Part shown: positions 26,480-35,425 of the stretch, one piece after another
Layout: each line of letters starts with the position of its first letter
How positions within the stretch are numbered: position 1 is the first letter of the stretch
Assembly (NCBI GenBank): GCA_944393245.1
Contig: CALXZM010000005.1
Location: 59,500-123,499, forward strand
Direction of reading: 5' to 3'
DNA length: 64,000 nt
From: an uncultured Alphaproteobacteria bacterium
GTDB taxonomy: Bacteria > Pseudomonadota > Alphaproteobacteria > Rs-D84
Translations under genes and position numbers: made by a program
Notes under the pieces: model-generated
Seen by the model: only the letters and a program-made list of their open reading frames with translations
Told to the model about the DNA's origin: nothing
Databases searched by the model: none

Positions 26480-27412
26480 ATGAACAAAGTCAAAACAGTA
26501 TATGACCATATTCGCAGTAACAATATTAAAACCATATTGCTGGTGATTTGCTTTCCATTGATTTTTATCGCGCTGATATTCCTGTTCACGTGGATTGTCG
26601 CGCCGGCGCAAACCGCGATGGAAACGGCAGTACGCGTTGCAATACCAACATTTATTGCGTGCGCGGTGTGGCTGCTGATATCGTGGGCGTTTGGCGATTC
26701 TATGATGCTGAATTCGGCACACGCGCATGAAATTTTTGATACCGATGCCCAAAACCGTGAAATTTTCCGCAGCGTTGAAAATGTAGCAATTGCAGCCGGA
26801 CTGCCGCGACCACGTGTATATATCATAGATGATGATTCTATGAACGCATTTGCAACCGGGCGCACACCGCGTGACGCGTCGGTGGCGTTGACCCGGGGAA
26901 TTATCAAAAAATTGGACAAATTAGAACTGGAAGGCGTAATCGCACACGAAATGGCGCATATTGGTAATCGCGATATTCGACTGGATATGATGCTGATTAC
27001 AGGCGTCGGGGTAACAGTGTTTGCCGCGGATATGATTTTGCGTATGGCAATGGTCAGTGGAAATGACAGTGACAATAAAAACAACGGTGCCGCAATTCTG
27101 ATTATGGTATGGTTGGCGTTTATGGTATTTAATTGGATAATAACGCCTATTTTGCGTATGGCCGTGTCACGCAACCGCGAATATGCGGCCGATGCCACCG
27201 GTGCGCAAATTACACACAATCCAATGGCACTGGCAAACGCACTGCGTAAAATCACAACTGATTCACGTGTTGAATGCCTGGACAAAGTTAAATCTATGTC
27301 GGCGGTATGCATCGCAAATCCGGGCGGGCCGCGCGAATTTGTCAGTTCACTGATGGCAACGCACCCGCCGGTGGAAAAACGTATCGAACGATTGGAATCA
27401 ATGGCATCTTAA
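26480..27412 (+). CDS. htpX: HtpX-type membrane zinc metalloprotease
   Basis: HtpX degrades misfolded membrane proteins together with FtsH. The 310-residue protein has membrane helices at about 18-40 and 54-74, the zinc motif H156-E-M-A-H160, two more helices (about 172-195 and 205-225), and the third ligand in NREYAADATGA. The C-terminal FVSSLMATHPPVEKRIERL is typical. Length is normal. It is followed by the thymidine kinase gene after 16 bp. Confidence 0.95.
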   Translation: MNKVKTVYDHIRSNNIKTILLVICFPLIFIALIFLFTWIVAPAQTAMETAVRVAIPTFIACAVWLLISWAFGDSMMLNSAHAHEIFDTDAQNREIFRSVENVAIAAGLPRPRVYIIDDDSMNAFATGRTPRDASVALTRGIIKKLDKLELEGVIAHEMAHIGNRDIRLDMMLITGVGVTVFAADMILRMAMVSGNDSDNKNNGAAILIMVWLAFMVFNWIITPILRMAVSRNREYAADATGAQITHNPMALANALRKITTDSRVECLDKVKSMSAVCIANPGGPREFVSSLMATHPPVEKRIERLESMAS

Positions 27413-27428
27413 ATAATCGGGGGACATT

Positions 27429-28019
27429 ATGGCAAACTTGCACTTTCATTATGGCACAATGGGTTGCAGCAAATCAGCGCAACTGGTCATAAATGCGTAC
27501 AACCAGAATAAAAACGGAAACAAAACGGAAATCATAAAGCCAAAAATCGATAACCGTTTCAGCGAAAATAAAGTAAATTCACGCATTGGAATATCGGCGG
27601 ACGCAACAGTTTTGGCATCATTACGTGGCTGGTCGCCGGCGCCAGATACCAAAATGGTTTTAATTGATGAAATTCAGTTTTTTAGCCCGGACGATATTGA
27701 TATACTGGTTCGAATTGCCGACAGCACACCGGTTATAATTATGTGCTATGGATTGATGATAGACAGTAACGAACAAATATTTCCGGCATCACGTCGCCTG
27801 ATAGAGGTTGGCGCAAAATTGCACCGTATGGAATCGACGTGTCAAATACCGGGCTGTATGCATCTGGCGACGCATCACCTGCGATATGATGCGGCGGGTA
27901 ATGTGGTTCGCGCGGGCGCACAAATTGCCGTCGGGGACAGTAATTATAAATCTGTTTGTCGCCAGCATTTTAATATGCTGTATCACGGCACCGGTCGCGA
28001 CGGCAAGGGCAGCAGATAA
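27429..28019 (+). CDS. tdk: Thymidine kinase (type II)
   Basis: This salvage enzyme phosphorylates thymidine to dTMP. The 196-residue protein has the P-loop GTMGCSKS (residues 9-16; most family members have GxMFSGKS, so GCSKS is a slight variant), the DEIQFF Walker B region with its catalytic Glu, and a lasso/zinc-binding half with C-x4-C (CQIPGC) and a later C-x2-H (CRQH). Length is normal for the tetrameric bacterial enzyme. It is likely co-transcribed with htpX, from which it is 16 bp away. Confidence 0.93.
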   Translation: MANLHFHYGTMGCSKSAQLVINAYNQNKNGNKTEIIKPKIDNRFSENKVNSRIGISADATVLASLRGWSPAPDTKMVLIDEIQFFSPDDIDILVRIADSTPVIIMCYGLMIDSNEQIFPASRRLIEVGAKLHRMESTCQIPGCMHLATHHLRYDAAGNVVRAGAQIAVGDSNYKSVCRQHFNMLYHGTGRDGKGSR

Positions 28020-28033
28020 AAAACAATATATTT

Positions 28034-28062
28034 TTGCTTGCAATCCGAATAAAAAGTTATAA
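28034..28062 (+). promoter_or_regulatory. Sigma-70-type promoter of tRNA-Arg
   Basis: TTGCTT (28034-28039) is followed after 17 bp by TTATAA (28057-28062), placing the transcript start a few bases before the tRNA. Confidence 0.55.
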
Positions 28063-28076
28063 AATATACGAACGTT

Positions 28077-28153
28077 GCGCCCATGGCTCAATTGGATAGA
28101 GCATCTGACTACGGATCAGAAGGTTGAGGGTTCGAATCCTTCTGGGCGCGCCA
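28077..28153 (+). tRNA. tRNA-Arg (anticodon ACG)
   Basis: The 77-nt cloverleaf includes encoded CCA. Acceptor GCGCCCA pairs with TGGGCGC, the anticodon loop is CTACGGA, and the T-arm has GGTTCGAATCC. The A34 would be edited to inosine by TadA to read CGU, CGC and CGA. Confidence 0.97.
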
Positions 28154-28489
28154 GAATAAATAACAACGTCACGTTTTCGTGACGTTGTTTTTATTATGTG
28201 CAAGCCCCAGGATTTGAACCCGAACAAAAGGGTTCGACAATGAGTAGATTTGGCAAGCCACGCGCAGCCAAATCGTCACGAATGCCCCACAGCCGGCACA
28301 TATGTGCCGTGCGAGGGAATCCTTCTGGGCGCGCCAGAATAAATAACAACGTCACGTTTTCGTGGCGTTGTTATTTATTATGTGCAAGCCCCAGGATTTG
28401 AACCCGAACAAAAGGGTTCGACAATGAGTAGATTTGGCAAGCCACGCGCAGCCAAATCGTCACGAATGCCCCACAGCCGGCACATATGT
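28135..28489. repeat. Tandem duplication of about 170-183 bp starting inside tRNA-Arg
   Basis: The segment from 28135 (last 19 bases of tRNA-Arg, its terminator and about 115 bp beyond) recurs from 28318 to 28489 with one substitution and one small indel in the terminator. Each copy carries an 8-bp hairpin GATTTGGC/GCCAAATC, a GAACCC/GGGTTC hairpin and, read on the minus strand, a T-arm-like GGGTTCAAATCC. Copy 1 ends in a 16-bp palindrome (28294-28309) that is cut in half in copy 2. No ORF of note lies inside. Confidence 0.85.
28162..28195 (+). terminator. Terminator of tRNA-Arg (copied again at 28345-28379)
   Basis: AACAACGTCACG pairs with CGTGACGTTGTT around TTTT and is followed by TTTATT. 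The second copy in the duplication has one G-for-A change in the 3' arm that leaves a G-U pair. Confidence 0.85.
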
Positions 28490-28532
28490 ACATAGCATGT
28501 ATATAAAATATATCAATAATTCAAACAACGCT

Positions 28533-28814
28533 TTACATTATGCTGTTGCCGTCATCATCAATATCATTCATGGAATCCATCAGCGTTTGTAAAATCGCTG
28601 CATATTCCATAAAACTGGTATCTGACGATTTTAAAATCTTGAATAGTGTTTCCATGGACAGCCATCGCGGTTGACCATATTTTGATTGACGCTTGCTTTT
28701 ATTAAATGTTGTTGCATTCAGGCCGCCACTTAACGCCAAACCAGAACATGATTTTTTCATTTTTCTGGCCAGATAATCCATACTGCGCCACATTACTAAG
28801 TTCAATTTTTTCAC
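28533..28814 (-). CDS. Small HTH protein resembling the N-terminus of S24-type repressors
   Basis: The 93-residue protein contains a helix-turn-helix region (about 10-65): MWRSMDYLARKMKKSCSGLA, then TTFNKSKRQS, then PRWLSMETLFKIL. This order matches the DNA-binding half of LexA-like S24 repressors in Alphaproteobacteria, where F-N-K-S-K-R is highly conserved. There is no peptidase half, so it cannot self-cleave. A paralogue lies at 51810-52058. It is a lone gene between the tRNA-Arg repeat and the alkyltransferase, and may repress nearby or stress genes. Confidence 0.7.
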   Translation of the reverse strand: MKKLNLVMWRSMDYLARKMKKSCSGLALSGGLNATTFNKSKRQSKYGQPRWLSMETLFKILKSSDTSFMEYAAILQTLMDSMNDIDDDGNSIM

Positions 28815-28937
28815 TGTTCCCTCTCCTTTGTTTTATCGATAACGGAATAAGAATATATTGATACTTTATTCAACCTATTGATATGAGAACGTTTTCCTGT
28901 GCTTGATACCATCAAAACAAACGCTTATAATACTGTC

Positions 28938-29231
28938 ATGACAATAACAGATTCAGATATAGACAAGTTACCCGGAACACCATTTCAACATGATGTATGG
29001 CGCGCCCTGTTGCGTATCCCGCGGGGCCAGGTACGAACATATACCGAACTGGCAAAAATGGCGGGGCACCCAAACGCGGTACGCGCAGTTGCAAATGCCG
29101 TGGGTAAAAATCCACTGCCGCCACATATACCGTGTCATCGCGTTATACGCAGTGACGGCAAATTGGGCGGGTATTCCGCGCCAGGTGGTATTGCAGAAAA
29201 AATACGATTATTACAATCTGAACAAAATTAA
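28938..29231 (+). CDS. O6-alkylguanine-DNA alkyltransferase-like protein (catalytic domain only)
   Basis: From ATG 28938 the 97-residue product is only the C-terminal DNA-binding/alkyl-acceptor domain: TPFQHDVWRALLRIPRGQVRTYTELA, then NPLPPHIPCHRVIRSDGKLGGY. The acceptor Cys66 in PCHR is kept, so it is not an alkyltransferase-like protein with a Trp at that place. It lacks the N-terminal domain of Ogt. It could repair O6-methylguanine or act as a sensor for nucleotide excision repair. It stands alone, followed by a terminator. Confidence 0.88.
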   Translation: MTITDSDIDKLPGTPFQHDVWRALLRIPRGQVRTYTELAKMAGHPNAVRAVANAVGKNPLPPHIPCHRVIRSDGKLGGYSAPGGIAEKIRLLQSEQN

Positions 29232-29257
29232 AAACGGGCCATGTGGGCCCGTTTTAT
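29231..29257. terminator. Bidirectional terminator
   Basis: AACGGGCC (29233-29240) pairs with GGCCCGTT (29246-29253) with As before and Ts after. It ends the alkyltransferase gene and the convergent M23 gene. Confidence 0.85.
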
Positions 29258-29266
29258 TCCACTGTA

Positions 29267-30529
29267 TTATAATTGGATAAACCAATCAGGATGTTGCGAT
29301 AATTGTTCTATGCCGGCATCCAATGTTTTACGATATTCCAGGAATTTTTCTTTATCCGCCTGGCCCAGGTTACTGATTGCCGGTAATTTTACAGTCATGG
29401 GGTTTACATGTTTGCCATCCTTGATTATTTCATAATGCAAATGTGGCCCAGTGGACAGCCCCGTTGAACCGACGTATCCGATTGTCTGGCCCTGTTTTAC
29501 GGTTGTGCCGACAACAACACCCTTGGCAAAGCGGGACATATGGGCATACAACGTTTCAAACGATGAATTATGGCGTAATTTAATATAATTGCCATGGCCA
29601 CTGTTATACCCACGTGCAACAACGCGCCCCGCCCCAGCCGCAGGTATTGGTGTGCCAGTGGACGCACGGAAATCAACGCCCTTGTGCGCACGCGTATATC
29701 CCAATACAGGATGTTTACGTCTGTTAGAAAAACTGCTGGTGATTTTGGCATTATTTATTGGTGTACGTTTTAATGATTTTATCGCACCATTACCATTTTC
29801 GTCATAATATCCTGTTTTGCCGTCTGATTTTTTAAAGCGGTACATTTTAACATTACCACGTAATGCTTCGAATTGAACGGCCAAAACATTACCATTATCA
29901 ACCTTTTTACCATTTGCAAAGTTTTCTTCGTATAAAACATAAAACTTTTGACCGGCACGAACATCACGTTCAAAGTCCATTTCAAATGCCAATAAATCAT
30001 AAACCTCGGCCAGGATGGCGTCCGGAATTCCAGCACGGGCCCCAGCCAGATAAAAACTGTCCCCGTCCAAAATTTCACCAGAACGATATACAGCACGCTT
30101 GTCCGGTTGGATTTCAACTGTTTTACATTGCCATCCACCGTCAGTGGTACTGGTAACCTCTATCTGACGCCATGGCGATGGAATTATAACTATCTTGGAC
30201 ACGGGCGATTGACTGTCTGTGCGAACGAATTCAATTTTATCACTGTCCGCACGCAGACCAGTTATATCTGCATCTGATTTTAAAACCTGGGCAATTTCCA
30301 GAACCTGGGCATCGGAAAAACCCTGGTCTGTTAACAGTTTTGACAATGTATCGCCACTGGATACGACGACAATTGAACGACGATCTTCGTCCGTCGTTAT
30401 TTCCCCACTAGTATTGGCACCATGGCGCGTAAAAATTAAAATCAGGGCCACTATCATCAATATTATCGCCAGGCCCAAAACACACCACGCAACATTGTTT
30501 GTGGTCAGAATATTTTTTGCTTTTTTCAT
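29267..30529 (-). CDS. MepM/OapA-like M23 endopeptidase, membrane-anchored
   Basis: From ATG 30529 the protein has 420 residues. A membrane helix (about 13-35) is followed by an OapA-like region with a LysM-type opening (VVSSGDTLSKLLTDQGFSDAQVLEIAQVLK), a second linker domain, and the LytM/M23 domain (about 275-390). The M23 domain shows HKGVDFRASTGTPIPAAGAGRV (H..D) and GPHLHYEIIKDGKHVNP. It probably cleaves D-Ala-mDAP cross-links so that new glycan can be inserted. The start I use is the first Met before the membrane helix. It is divergent from prmC. Confidence 0.92.
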   Translation of the reverse strand: MKKAKNILTTNNVAWCVLGLAIILMIVALILIFTRHGANTSGEITTDEDRRSIVVVSSGDTLSKLLTDQGFSDAQVLEIAQVLKSDADITGLRADSDKIEFVRTDSQSPVSKIVIIPSPWRQIEVTSTTDGGWQCKTVEIQPDKRAVYRSGEILDGDSFYLAGARAGIPDAILAEVYDLLAFEMDFERDVRAGQKFYVLYEENFANGKKVDNGNVLAVQFEALRGNVKMYRFKKSDGKTGYYDENGNGAIKSLKRTPINNAKITSSFSNRRKHPVLGYTRAHKGVDFRASTGTPIPAAGAGRVVARGYNSGHGNYIKLRHNSSFETLYAHMSRFAKGVVVGTTVKQGQTIGYVGSTGLSTGPHLHYEIIKDGKHVNPMTVKLPAISNLGQADKEKFLEYRKTLDAGIEQLSQHPDWFIQL

Positions 30530-30550
30530 ATCGGCGATTATAATTGTTTT

Positions 30551-31324
30551 ATGACAATAAATCAAGCGTTTGAAATTCTTAAATCTGCTGGCGGTATACG
30601 TGCAGCACGAATAATAACTGAAAATACGAAACATTTTTCAAAAATAACCGTATGGCGTATGGCGCGGGCGTTGCGTCGCGGTGTGCCAGTGGCAAAAATA
30701 ATACATCAAAAATGGTTTTATGGGCTGAAATTCTATACCAATCATCATACATTGGACCCACGCCCAGATACAGAAACGTTGGTCGCAGCGGTGATTTCCG
30801 ATTGCAACAATAACGCACAACCAAACATTTTGGATTTAGGCACTGGCACTGGGTGCATTATTGCGTCGCTGGTTAAAAATATTTCTGGGGCACAGGGCGT
30901 TGGTATTGATGTATCGCGTGGCGCACTGCGTGTGGCGCGCAAAAACATACGTCAATTAAACTTGACTGATAAAATCCGTATAGTTAGAAAGAATTTCAAT
31001 GCCCCAAATGCGTTCGACAAAAACACTTTTGATATAATCGTTTCAAATCCGCCATATATTGCGGTGGGGGATATGCGCGTTGATACCGGCGCACAGCACG
31101 ACCCAAAACGCGCCCTGTACGCACGGGGCAATGGGTATGCGGCATATGAATCAATTGCAAAAAATGCACGTAATTGGATTCGTGGGGGCGGTAAAATTTA
31201 TTTGGAAATCGGGATTGATATGGGTACACATGTCCGCGAAATATTTGAAAAACACGGTTGGCACTTTGACCGCATTGAAACAGATTTATCCGGTATTGAA
31301 CGGGTTATTGTTTTTTCCGCCTAA
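30551..31324 (+). CDS. prmC: Release-factor glutamine methyltransferase
   Basis: PrmC methylates the Gln of the GGQ motif in RF1 and RF2. The 257-residue protein has an N-terminal helical domain (to about 85), the SAM motif ILDLGTGTGCIIASL, the acidic GVGIDVS, and the catalytic NPPY (SNPPYIAVGD, about 166-169). The motif DPRPDTETLV before the SAM site is typical. prfA is not beside it in this window, unlike in many genomes. The gene ends convergent to the MBL hydrolase gene, with only 2 bp between the stops. Confidence 0.92.
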   Translation: MTINQAFEILKSAGGIRAARIITENTKHFSKITVWRMARALRRGVPVAKIIHQKWFYGLKFYTNHHTLDPRPDTETLVAAVISDCNNNAQPNILDLGTGTGCIIASLVKNISGAQGVGIDVSRGALRVARKNIRQLNLTDKIRIVRKNFNAPNAFDKNTFDIIVSNPPYIAVGDMRVDTGAQHDPKRALYARGNGYAAYESIAKNARNWIRGGGKIYLEIGIDMGTHVREIFEKHGWHFDRIETDLSGIERVIVFSA

Positions 31325-31326
31325 AC

Positions 31327-31974
31327 TTACTTAAAATATGGATTTTCACGTTTCAGAATTTCTATTGTTGAATCAACACCGTGACCGTGAACAACATATG
31401 TTTCATCGGGCAAATTCATTTCATATATTTTTGAAATTGACTGCCATAATGCATTTGCATCACCACCCGGCAAATCATACCGGCCAACCCCATCGCGAAA
31501 CAATGTGTCACCAGTCAACAAAATACCAAAATCAGTGAAATAATACATAACACCGCCCGGGCTGTGGCCGGGGGATTCAATCACATCAACCGTCACACCG
31601 GGTAATACATCAATCGTTCCAGCCCCAATATCAATTGGACGACGATAATTATTTTCGATTGGCGGTAACCCAAAATAATTTAACAAATTATCAGACCAAG
31701 AAATTAAATCCGTATCTTCACTGTTCAAATACCACGGCACATCATATTTTTCCGCCAACGTTGGCGCGGCAGAAATATGGTCGCCATGTCCGTGCGTTGA
31801 ATATATTGCCCGCAATCGCAAACCACGCGATTCCAACAATCGTTCCCAATCGGTCGCATTACCCCACGCATCAAAAATCACCGCATCACCACCGCGCGTC
31901 ACCAACAATGAATTAGTGTTTTCCGGTGGCATATGCAGAATTTCAAAATTTGGCGCATCGTTATTTTGTGGCAT
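31327..31974 (-). CDS. MBL-fold hydrolase (glyoxalase II-like)
   Basis: The 215-residue protein has the metal motif H-G-H-G-D-H (STHGHGDHISA, about 60), a second His (ESPGHSPGGVMYY), and GDTLFRDGVGRYDLPGG, all in the order of the glyoxalase II/YcbL family. These hydrolyse thioesters such as S-lactoylglutathione; YcbL-type members have relaxed specificity. Its ATG lies 14 nt inside the end of ftsH, so translation is probably coupled. No partner glyoxalase I is visible in the window. Confidence 0.88.
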   Translation of the reverse strand: MPQNNDAPNFEILHMPPENTNSLLVTRGGDAVIFDAWGNATDWERLLESRGLRLRAIYSTHGHGDHISAAPTLAEKYDVPWYLNSEDTDLISWSDNLLNYFGLPPIENNYRRPIDIGAGTIDVLPGVTVDVIESPGHSPGGVMYYFTDFGILLTGDTLFRDGVGRYDLPGGDANALWQSISKIYEMNLPDETYVVHGHGVDSTIEILKRENPYFK

Positions 31975-33871
31975 TTTTTTGCGTCTTTTTGGTTGTGGTC
32001 TTCACCGTTTTTTTGCCCGCTTTGCCGGAAACAATTTCCTTTATTTCGTCACCAGTCAGGGTTTCACGCGCCAATAACTCTTCGGCCAGTTTGCGAACCG
32101 TTTCCTTGTTTTTGGACAACAATTTTGTTGCATCCGCGTGCGCGGAATCCAACCAGGCGCGAACTTCGGCATCAACCAGTTCGGCGGTTTTTTCAGATGC
32201 ATTTTCCAACGCGCTGCGCGTGCCAAAGGTATTAACCTGGTTTATTGCGGCCAAACCAATCTTTGGCGACAATCCCGCCGTCGTTATGGAATATCGCGCC
32301 AGGCGTGTTGCCATTGCAATATCACTTTCCGCGCCAGTGGTTATTTTATCCGCACCGAAAAAGATTTCTTCGGCGGCACGACCCGCCAATGCAATGGCCA
32401 GATTGGCCCGAACTTCGGCAACCGTCATGGAAACTTTGTCATCAATGGGCAGGTGCTGGACCATACCCAATGCACGGCCACGTGGGATAATGGTCGCCTT
32501 GTGTATTGGGTCAGTAATATCAGCGTACATTATGCTGACGAACGCATGGCCGGCTTCGTGATAGGCGGTCAATTTTATATCTTCGGGGCGCATTTTGCGA
32601 ACTTTGCGCGGGCCCATCAAGATTTTATCACGTGCCTCTTCCACATCAACCTGGGAAATTTCAACACGACCATTACGGACAGCATGCAGGGCGGCTTCGT
32701 TCAACAGATTTTCCAAATCTGCCCCAGAAAAACCAGTTGTACCACGCGCTAAATCCTGTAAATTAACATCACTGCTGACCTTTACCTTTTTGGCATATAA
32801 ATCCAAAATTTCGCGACGTCCAGATAAGTCGGGTAATTCTATATAAACCTGGCGGTCAAAGCGACCAGGACGCAATAATGCAGGATCCAACATATCCGCA
32901 CGGTTTGTGGCACCAATAACTATAATGCCGGTATCATTTGCAAAACCGTCCATTTCAATCAATAACTGATTCAATGTTTGTTCGCGGTCCTGGTCATTAT
33001 AAGAATGAGTACTGCGACGTTGGCCAATGGCATCTATTTCATCAATAAATAATATGCACGGCGCGTTGCGTTTGGCCATTTCAAAAATCTCTTTTATCTT
33101 GGCAACACCCAATCCAACGATAATGCCGGAAAAATCACTGCCCGATGCGGCAAAAAACGGAACGTTTGCTTCGCCCGCAATGGCACGTGCCAACAATGTT
33201 TTACCAGTACCCGGTTCACCCGACAGTAATATTCCGCGTGGTACGCGCGCACCAACATCGCGGAATTTTTTCCCGTCTTTCAGAAAATCAACTATTTCCA
33301 TTAATTCCTGTTTTTCAGAATCTATGCCGGCAACATCTTTGAACGTTGTTTTCGTTTTTCCAGTCGTAATTTTTGTGGGATTTGATTGGGTCAAACTGCG
33401 CCCCAATCCGCCGGCTGCACCCTTGAACCCGCGGAAAATCCACCAAATAAAAAACAACCCCATTAAAATTGGAACCCATGTCCCCAGGTAATCAACCCAT
33501 GTTTTAGATGTATCAATTGATATTGTTGCACCGTTTTCCGCAATTTGGCTTAATAATTCTGGATCATATGTAATTGTTGCCGTATATGGCGTGCCGTCCG
33601 TCAATGTACCCGACGCATCATTGCCACGAATGTCCATTGTTTTGATTTCTGATGAACGACGCAGAACATCAGAAAATGTTAATTCAACCGGTTTGGGGGC
33701 CGGTTGGCCATTGGGTAACATTTGTGGTGTCGGGCCCATAACAAATGACCGAACAATCATTCCAACGAACAACGCCGCAAATATGACCAATACCCATGTG
33801 GTACCATCACCACGACGCACAAATTTATTTTTCTGATTTTTTTTCTGTAACTGCTGATTTTGGTTTTCCAT
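31961..33871 (-). CDS. ftsH: ATP-dependent membrane protease FtsH
   Basis: FtsH is the hexameric AAA+ zinc protease that removes misfolded membrane and regulatory proteins. The 636-residue protein has a helix at about 29-49, a periplasmic domain, a second helix (about 130-147), Walker A GEPGTGKT, Walker B FIDEIDA, the SRH region RPGRFDRQ, and the zinc motif H-E-A-G-H (YHEAGHAF, about 420). The tail is Lys/Thr-rich. Its start lies 47 nt inside tilS, the usual alphaproteobacterial tilS-ftsH order. Confidence 0.97.
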   Translation of the reverse strand: MENQNQQLQKKNQKNKFVRRGDGTTWVLVIFAALFVGMIVRSFVMGPTPQMLPNGQPAPKPVELTFSDVLRRSSEIKTMDIRGNDASGTLTDGTPYTATITYDPELLSQIAENGATISIDTSKTWVDYLGTWVPILMGLFFIWWIFRGFKGAAGGLGRSLTQSNPTKITTGKTKTTFKDVAGIDSEKQELMEIVDFLKDGKKFRDVGARVPRGILLSGEPGTGKTLLARAIAGEANVPFFAASGSDFSGIIVGLGVAKIKEIFEMAKRNAPCILFIDEIDAIGQRRSTHSYNDQDREQTLNQLLIEMDGFANDTGIIVIGATNRADMLDPALLRPGRFDRQVYIELPDLSGRREILDLYAKKVKVSSDVNLQDLARGTTGFSGADLENLLNEAALHAVRNGRVEISQVDVEEARDKILMGPRKVRKMRPEDIKLTAYHEAGHAFVSIMYADITDPIHKATIIPRGRALGMVQHLPIDDKVSMTVAEVRANLAIALAGRAAEEIFFGADKITTGAESDIAMATRLARYSITTAGLSPKIGLAAINQVNTFGTRSALENASEKTAELVDAEVRAWLDSAHADATKLLSKNKETVRKLAEELLARETLTGDEIKEIVSGKAGKKTVKTTTKKTQKNATK

Positions 33872-34823
33872 ATCTTGTCCTAAAACTTGTTTTTGCCCCT
33901 TCGGGCACGATTAAAATTTTATTGTTCAGACGACGTAATGTACAATGTCCCAACGTAAATTTACAATCGTGCTGCAATTTATCTAGTGCATTCGACAACG
34001 AATTCAAGCGTGGCTGATATTCATCCCCCCCTATTTCCTGAATCAATGTCCCCAGCAACTTTAAACCAACATCATGCGGTTGGTCAAATAGAAAAGAATC
34101 AATAAATAATGCCCGGCCATTATTTACCACAGATGAAATCATTTCTGCAATTTTGTTATCCAACACATCGCGTATACGCCCCAGGTTTTGTGTGGCCAAT
34201 AAAATACGCGCATCGCTGATTCCCAACAGTTCAGACAATACATGCCTGTTTTGACGGATACGTACACGCGTATATTGCGGGTCGTTATTCATTTCATCCA
34301 TAAAATATTTTATGTTGTTATCATCACAATACTGTTTTAACTCAGCGCGTGGCACGTACAATAACGGACGAATAATTTTTATACCATCACGCATTGACAC
34401 ACGCCGCATGGCGGCCAAACCATATAACCCACTGCCCCGCCCCAAATTCATTAAAAAAGTTTCAATCTGGTCATCAGCCTGATGTGCGGTCAACAGTGTA
34501 TCAATGCCGTTTTCGTGGCAATAATCCGTCATAAATTTATACCGCGCAGTACGGGCCGCTGCTTCCAGACCAGCATGTGGTTTATCATCAGTCCAATAAA
34601 AAATTTGACACGGAATATTTAACCGTTTGCACAAATCGCGCACATATTGTGTTTCTGTTTCCGCGTTTGGGCGCAACCCATGATTTACATGCAGACAAAC
34701 GATATCGGCACCAATCTGCGCCAACCAACATAATAAACATACAGAATCCACCCCGCCACTGACCGCGACCGCCATCCGTGTGTGGGCGTAATTACGCATA
34801 AAATCTAAAAAGTTTTGATTCAT
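33825..34823 (-). CDS. tilS: tRNA(Ile)-lysidine synthetase
   Basis: TilS puts lysine on C34 of tRNA-Ile(CAU) so that it reads AUA. The 332-residue protein has the PP-loop VSGGVDSVCLL (about 19-26), the HVNHGLRP segment, LTAHQADDQIETFLMNLGRGSGL (about 120-140) and IIRPLL, all expected of the N-terminal domain; the C-terminal part is short. The 47-nt overlap with ftsH implies translational coupling. It is divergent from the LOG-family gene, with 50 bp between. Confidence 0.94.
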   Translation of the reverse strand: MNQNFLDFMRNYAHTRMAVAVSGGVDSVCLLCWLAQIGADIVCLHVNHGLRPNAETETQYVRDLCKRLNIPCQIFYWTDDKPHAGLEAAARTARYKFMTDYCHENGIDTLLTAHQADDQIETFLMNLGRGSGLYGLAAMRRVSMRDGIKIIRPLLYVPRAELKQYCDDNNIKYFMDEMNNDPQYTRVRIRQNRHVLSELLGISDARILLATQNLGRIRDVLDNKIAEMISSVVNNGRALFIDSFLFDQPHDVGLKLLGTLIQEIGGDEYQPRLNSLSNALDKLQHDCKFTLGHCTLRRLNNKILIVPEGAKTSFRTRYGKPKSAVTEKKSEK

Positions 34824-34873
34824 AATTATGTCATTTTATGATATAATTCGCAAAAATAAAGGAAAAAGAAATC

Positions 34874-35425
34874 ATGTCAGGAAAATTAAAGTCTGTTGCG
34901 GTTTACTGTGGGCATCAATTTGGGACAAACCCGCAATTTAAAAGTGATGCGGTGGCAATTGGTACGGCATTGGGAAAAAGCAAAATTAACATGGTGTTTG
35001 GTGGTGGAAATGTCGGATTAATGGGAACCGTCGCAACCGCTGCATTGGATGCGGGGGGGCACGTCGTTGGGGTATCCACAAATAATGTAATAGAAAAACA
35101 GGAACCCGTTCATGCGGGCGTGGACATTACAATTGTTGACGGGGTTAATGAACGCAAACAAAAAATGTTTGAATTATCTGATGCATTTATAATTTTACCG
35201 GGTGGCATTGGTACACTGAACGAATTAACCGACATTATGACAATGCAACAAATTGGCGAATCAAAAAAGCCACTGTTTTTTCTGAATACGGCCGGTTTTT
35301 GGGTGCCATTTGTACGGTTGTTTATACACATGAAAGATTGCGGTTTTATTGAAAGCATTCATGATTACAATATTCATGGTGCTGAAACCGCAAATGATTT
35401 AATAAAATTGGTAATGGAATACTAA
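34874..35425 (+). CDS. LOG-family protein (cytokinin riboside 5'-monophosphate phosphoribohydrolase type)
   Basis: The 183-residue Rossmann protein has VFGGGNVGLMG and PGGIGTLNELTDIMT (about 112-126), the signature once labelled lysine decarboxylase and now assigned to nucleoside-monophosphate N-ribosidases. The conserved Arg and Glu for hydrolysis are in the NERKQKMFELSDAFIILPGGIGTLNE block. The natural substrate in bacteria is usually unknown. An AAAGGAAAAAG site precedes the ATG. It ends 4 bp inside the convergent DUF167 gene. Confidence 0.9.
   Translation: MSGKLKSVAVYCGHQFGTNPQFKSDAVAIGTALGKSKINMVFGGGNVGLMGTVATAALDAGGHVVGVSTNNVIEKQEPVHAGVDITIVDGVNERKQKMFELSDAFIILPGGIGTLNELTDIMTMQQIGESKKPLFFLNTAGFWVPFVRLFIHMKDCGFIESIHDYNIHGAETANDLIKLVMEY

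Noticed and set aside
28198..28401. Coding frame across the tRNA-Arg 3' duplication
   Set aside because: The frame runs through repeated tRNA-like and terminator sequence, lacks a ribosome site and has no protein-like composition.
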